A stretch of DNA of 16,911 nt from an uncultured Oscillibacter sp. (lineage in GTDB: Bacteria; Bacillota; Clostridia; Oscillospirales; Oscillospiraceae): positions 1 to 16,911 of the forward strand of contig URTS01000029.1 in NCBI GenBank assembly GCA_900550685.1, read 5' to 3'. A program made the position numbers and the translations under genes. The notes beneath the pieces are model-generated. The model did not search any database. It saw only the letters and a list, made by a program, of their open reading frames with translations, and had not been told where the DNA came from. The stretch's first letter is position 1; each line of letters starts with the position of its first letter. This document shows positions 16,303 through 16,911 of this stretch, one piece after another.

Positions 16303-16342
16303 TTCTACATAAACTAAAGAGCTCTTCAGAATAAATGTAGAA
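16303..16342. promoter_or_regulatory. Inverted repeat abutting the ribosome site of the small ORFs
   Basis: TTCTACAT (16303-16310) pairs with ATGTAGAA (16335-16342). Inside, CTAAAGA and TCTTCAG form a second imperfect stem. On the minus strand the structure ends at the AAGGAGG site, so it may be an operator or a translational control hairpin. No clear promoter is visible between it and the upstream terminator. Confidence 0.45.
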
Positions 16343-16410
16343 AAAGAGGGCCTTTTGACCACCCTAACGGGATAAAAATCTTCCAACGATTGACTATGCA
16401 GGAAGATAGG

Positions 16411-16456
16411 AAGAAAAAGAAACAGCCCTGCTGCAGTTTACTCTGCAACAGGGCTG
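16411..16456 (-). terminator. Intrinsic terminator of the 92-residue gene
   Basis: On the minus strand an 8-bp GC-rich stem (16423-16430 with 16449-16456) extends, after one mismatch, through TGCAG/CTGCA to a 6-base loop. A U-rich run (complement of 16411-16422) follows. The stop codon of the 92-residue gene lies in the loop. Confidence 0.85.
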
Positions 16457-16716
16457 CTCTCTTTTAATAATCTCTGCGTCTTTGCAATGACTGACCAAAT
16501 ATCCTTTTCAAATTGGATACTCCCATGAAATAACGGAGCCAAAAAGAAAAGGGCCTCCTTTATGTTCCTCAAATCCACATAATCGGTTCGGTTGTCTTGG
16601 AGGTGTTGATGCGTTTCATAATATCGAACCCGCACACTTTCAGATACGGAATCTGCAACAAAGTAGGTGGCGATAAGGCCGTCAATAAGTGCTACCTCAT
16701 CCATCGTAAAGAACAT
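16438..16716 (-). CDS. Unknown protein, 92 residues
   Basis: From the ATG at 16714-16716 the protein reads MFFTMDEVALIDGLIATYFV and ends LLKESSPVAE. GGGAGA lies about 6 bases upstream of this ATG. An in-frame GTG at 16758 lies at the promoter's transcription start and can be discounted. It is soluble, mixed helical, rich in Asp/Glu and aromatic residues, with no motif I recognise. It has its own promoter (16749-16777) and terminator (16411-16456), so it forms a complete single-gene unit inside the element. The codon and base composition is more AT-rich than in the chromosomal genes on the left. Confidence 0.75.
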   Translation of the reverse strand: MFFTMDEVALIDGLIATYFVADSVSESVRVRYYETHQHLQDNRTDYVDLRNIKEALFFLAPLFHGSIQFEKDIWSVIAKTQRLLKESSPVAE

Positions 16717-16748
16717 ATAATTTCTCCCATCGTGAACAATACCAGCAT

Positions 16749-16777
16749 ATAGTACCACACAGCGCTCTCAAGTACAA
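16749..16777 (-). promoter_or_regulatory. Sigma-A promoter of the 92-residue gene
   Basis: The minus strand reads TTGTAC (16772-16777), a 17-base spacer and TACTAT (16749-16754). The -35 box overlaps the last codons of the truncated macro-domain frame. Confidence 0.65.
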
Positions 16778-16911
16778 GATAATTCCTGTTCTGCAAAGCA
16801 GCCATGGAGCGTTTCATATTCTGCCAGCAGCTCCGATCCAGCGGCACGATGAATGCAGCCGTCCACACCGCCGCCACCCAGCAGCGACTCGTTGGCAGCG
16901 TTGACGATGGC
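16768..16911 (-). pseudogene. Macro-domain (ADP-ribose binding) gene, truncated at 3' end and cut by window edge
   Basis: Entering from the right edge, the reverse strand encodes AIVNAANESLLGGGGVDGCI, then HRAAGSELLAEYETLHGC. This is the most conserved part of macro-domain O-acetyl-ADP-ribose deacetylases: the NAAN segment and the GGGGVDGxIHRAAG loop bind ADP-ribose. In normal proteins about 100 further residues follow LHGC, starting with a GxAxxTxGY-type strand. Here only FAEQELSCT and a stop follow, so the domain is missing more than half of its fold and cannot be functional as it stands. No other frame carries the missing part. The break lies near 16796, just before the promoter of the 92-residue gene. 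The start codon is outside the window. Confidence 0.8.

Larger units (their letters stand above)
15294..16911. mobile_element. Left end of a skin-like (sigK-intervening) element, runs off right edge
   Basis: From the sigK break to the window end the DNA is clearly more AT-rich than the preceding genes and has accessory content: a double-HTH regulator, tiny ORFs, an unknown gene and a truncated macro-domain gene. The skin model predicts a large serine recombinase near one end and the second half of sigK in the same orientation at the right end. Neither is in view. An ordinary mobile-element or phage insertion that happens to disrupt sigK is the alternative. Confidence 0.6.

Noticed and set aside
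16180..16386. 68-codon TTG-started ORF within the element
   Set aside because: It has no ribosome site at its TTG. The region contains an inverted repeat and a strong ribosome site feeding a different frame.

Overview
The window looks like chromosomal DNA from a GC-rich, spore-forming Clostridia, most like the Oscillospiraceae (Flavonifractor/Oscillibacter-type). This is inferred from a clear sporulation pro-sigma-K gene, Firmicutes-type RpoB, SecA and PgeF proteins, GGAGG ribosome sites and many TTGNNN-17-TANNNT promoters. No rRNA, tRNA or CRISPR array was seen.

Left part (1-6560). The 5' end of rpoB is on the minus strand behind a near-consensus promoter and a long structured leader. Upstream of it come a 59-residue single-pass membrane protein and, divergently, a HAD phosphatase. 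A shared terminator separates the HAD gene from a convergent pair: a TRAM/Fe-S 23S rRNA m5U methyltransferase and a beta-CASP metallo-beta-lactamase ribonuclease. A small lipoprotein gene then runs on the plus strand to a strong terminator. The theme is transcription and RNA metabolism.

Middle part (6560-13480). secA has its own promoter. It is followed by about 770 bases with no credible gene but a dense series of inverted repeats, ending in a terminator only 18 bases before the next start codon. Then come pgeF (laccase-domain peptidoglycan editing factor) and a solute-binding lipoprotein whose start overlaps the pgeF stop, and an Xre regulator fused to a multi-pass membrane domain.

Right part (13480-15310). 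A minus-strand operon runs GIY-YIG protein, a membrane-anchored protein, then a flavin-binding NimA-like oxidoreductase. The genes are chained by ATGA stop/start overlaps. The middle gene is broken by two compensable single-base frameshifts. Divergent from this operon is the first half of sigK.

Right end (about 15294 onward). sigK stops abruptly after the residues CIEN. This is the point where the skin element interrupts sigK in Bacillus subtilis. What follows is more AT-rich: an Xre gene with two HTH domains, very small ORFs with strong ribosome sites, an unknown 92-residue gene and a truncated macro-domain gene running off the window. I read it as the left end of a sigK-intervening (skin-like) element. 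Its recombinase, its right end and the second half of sigK are not in the window, so its ability to excise is inferred, not seen.
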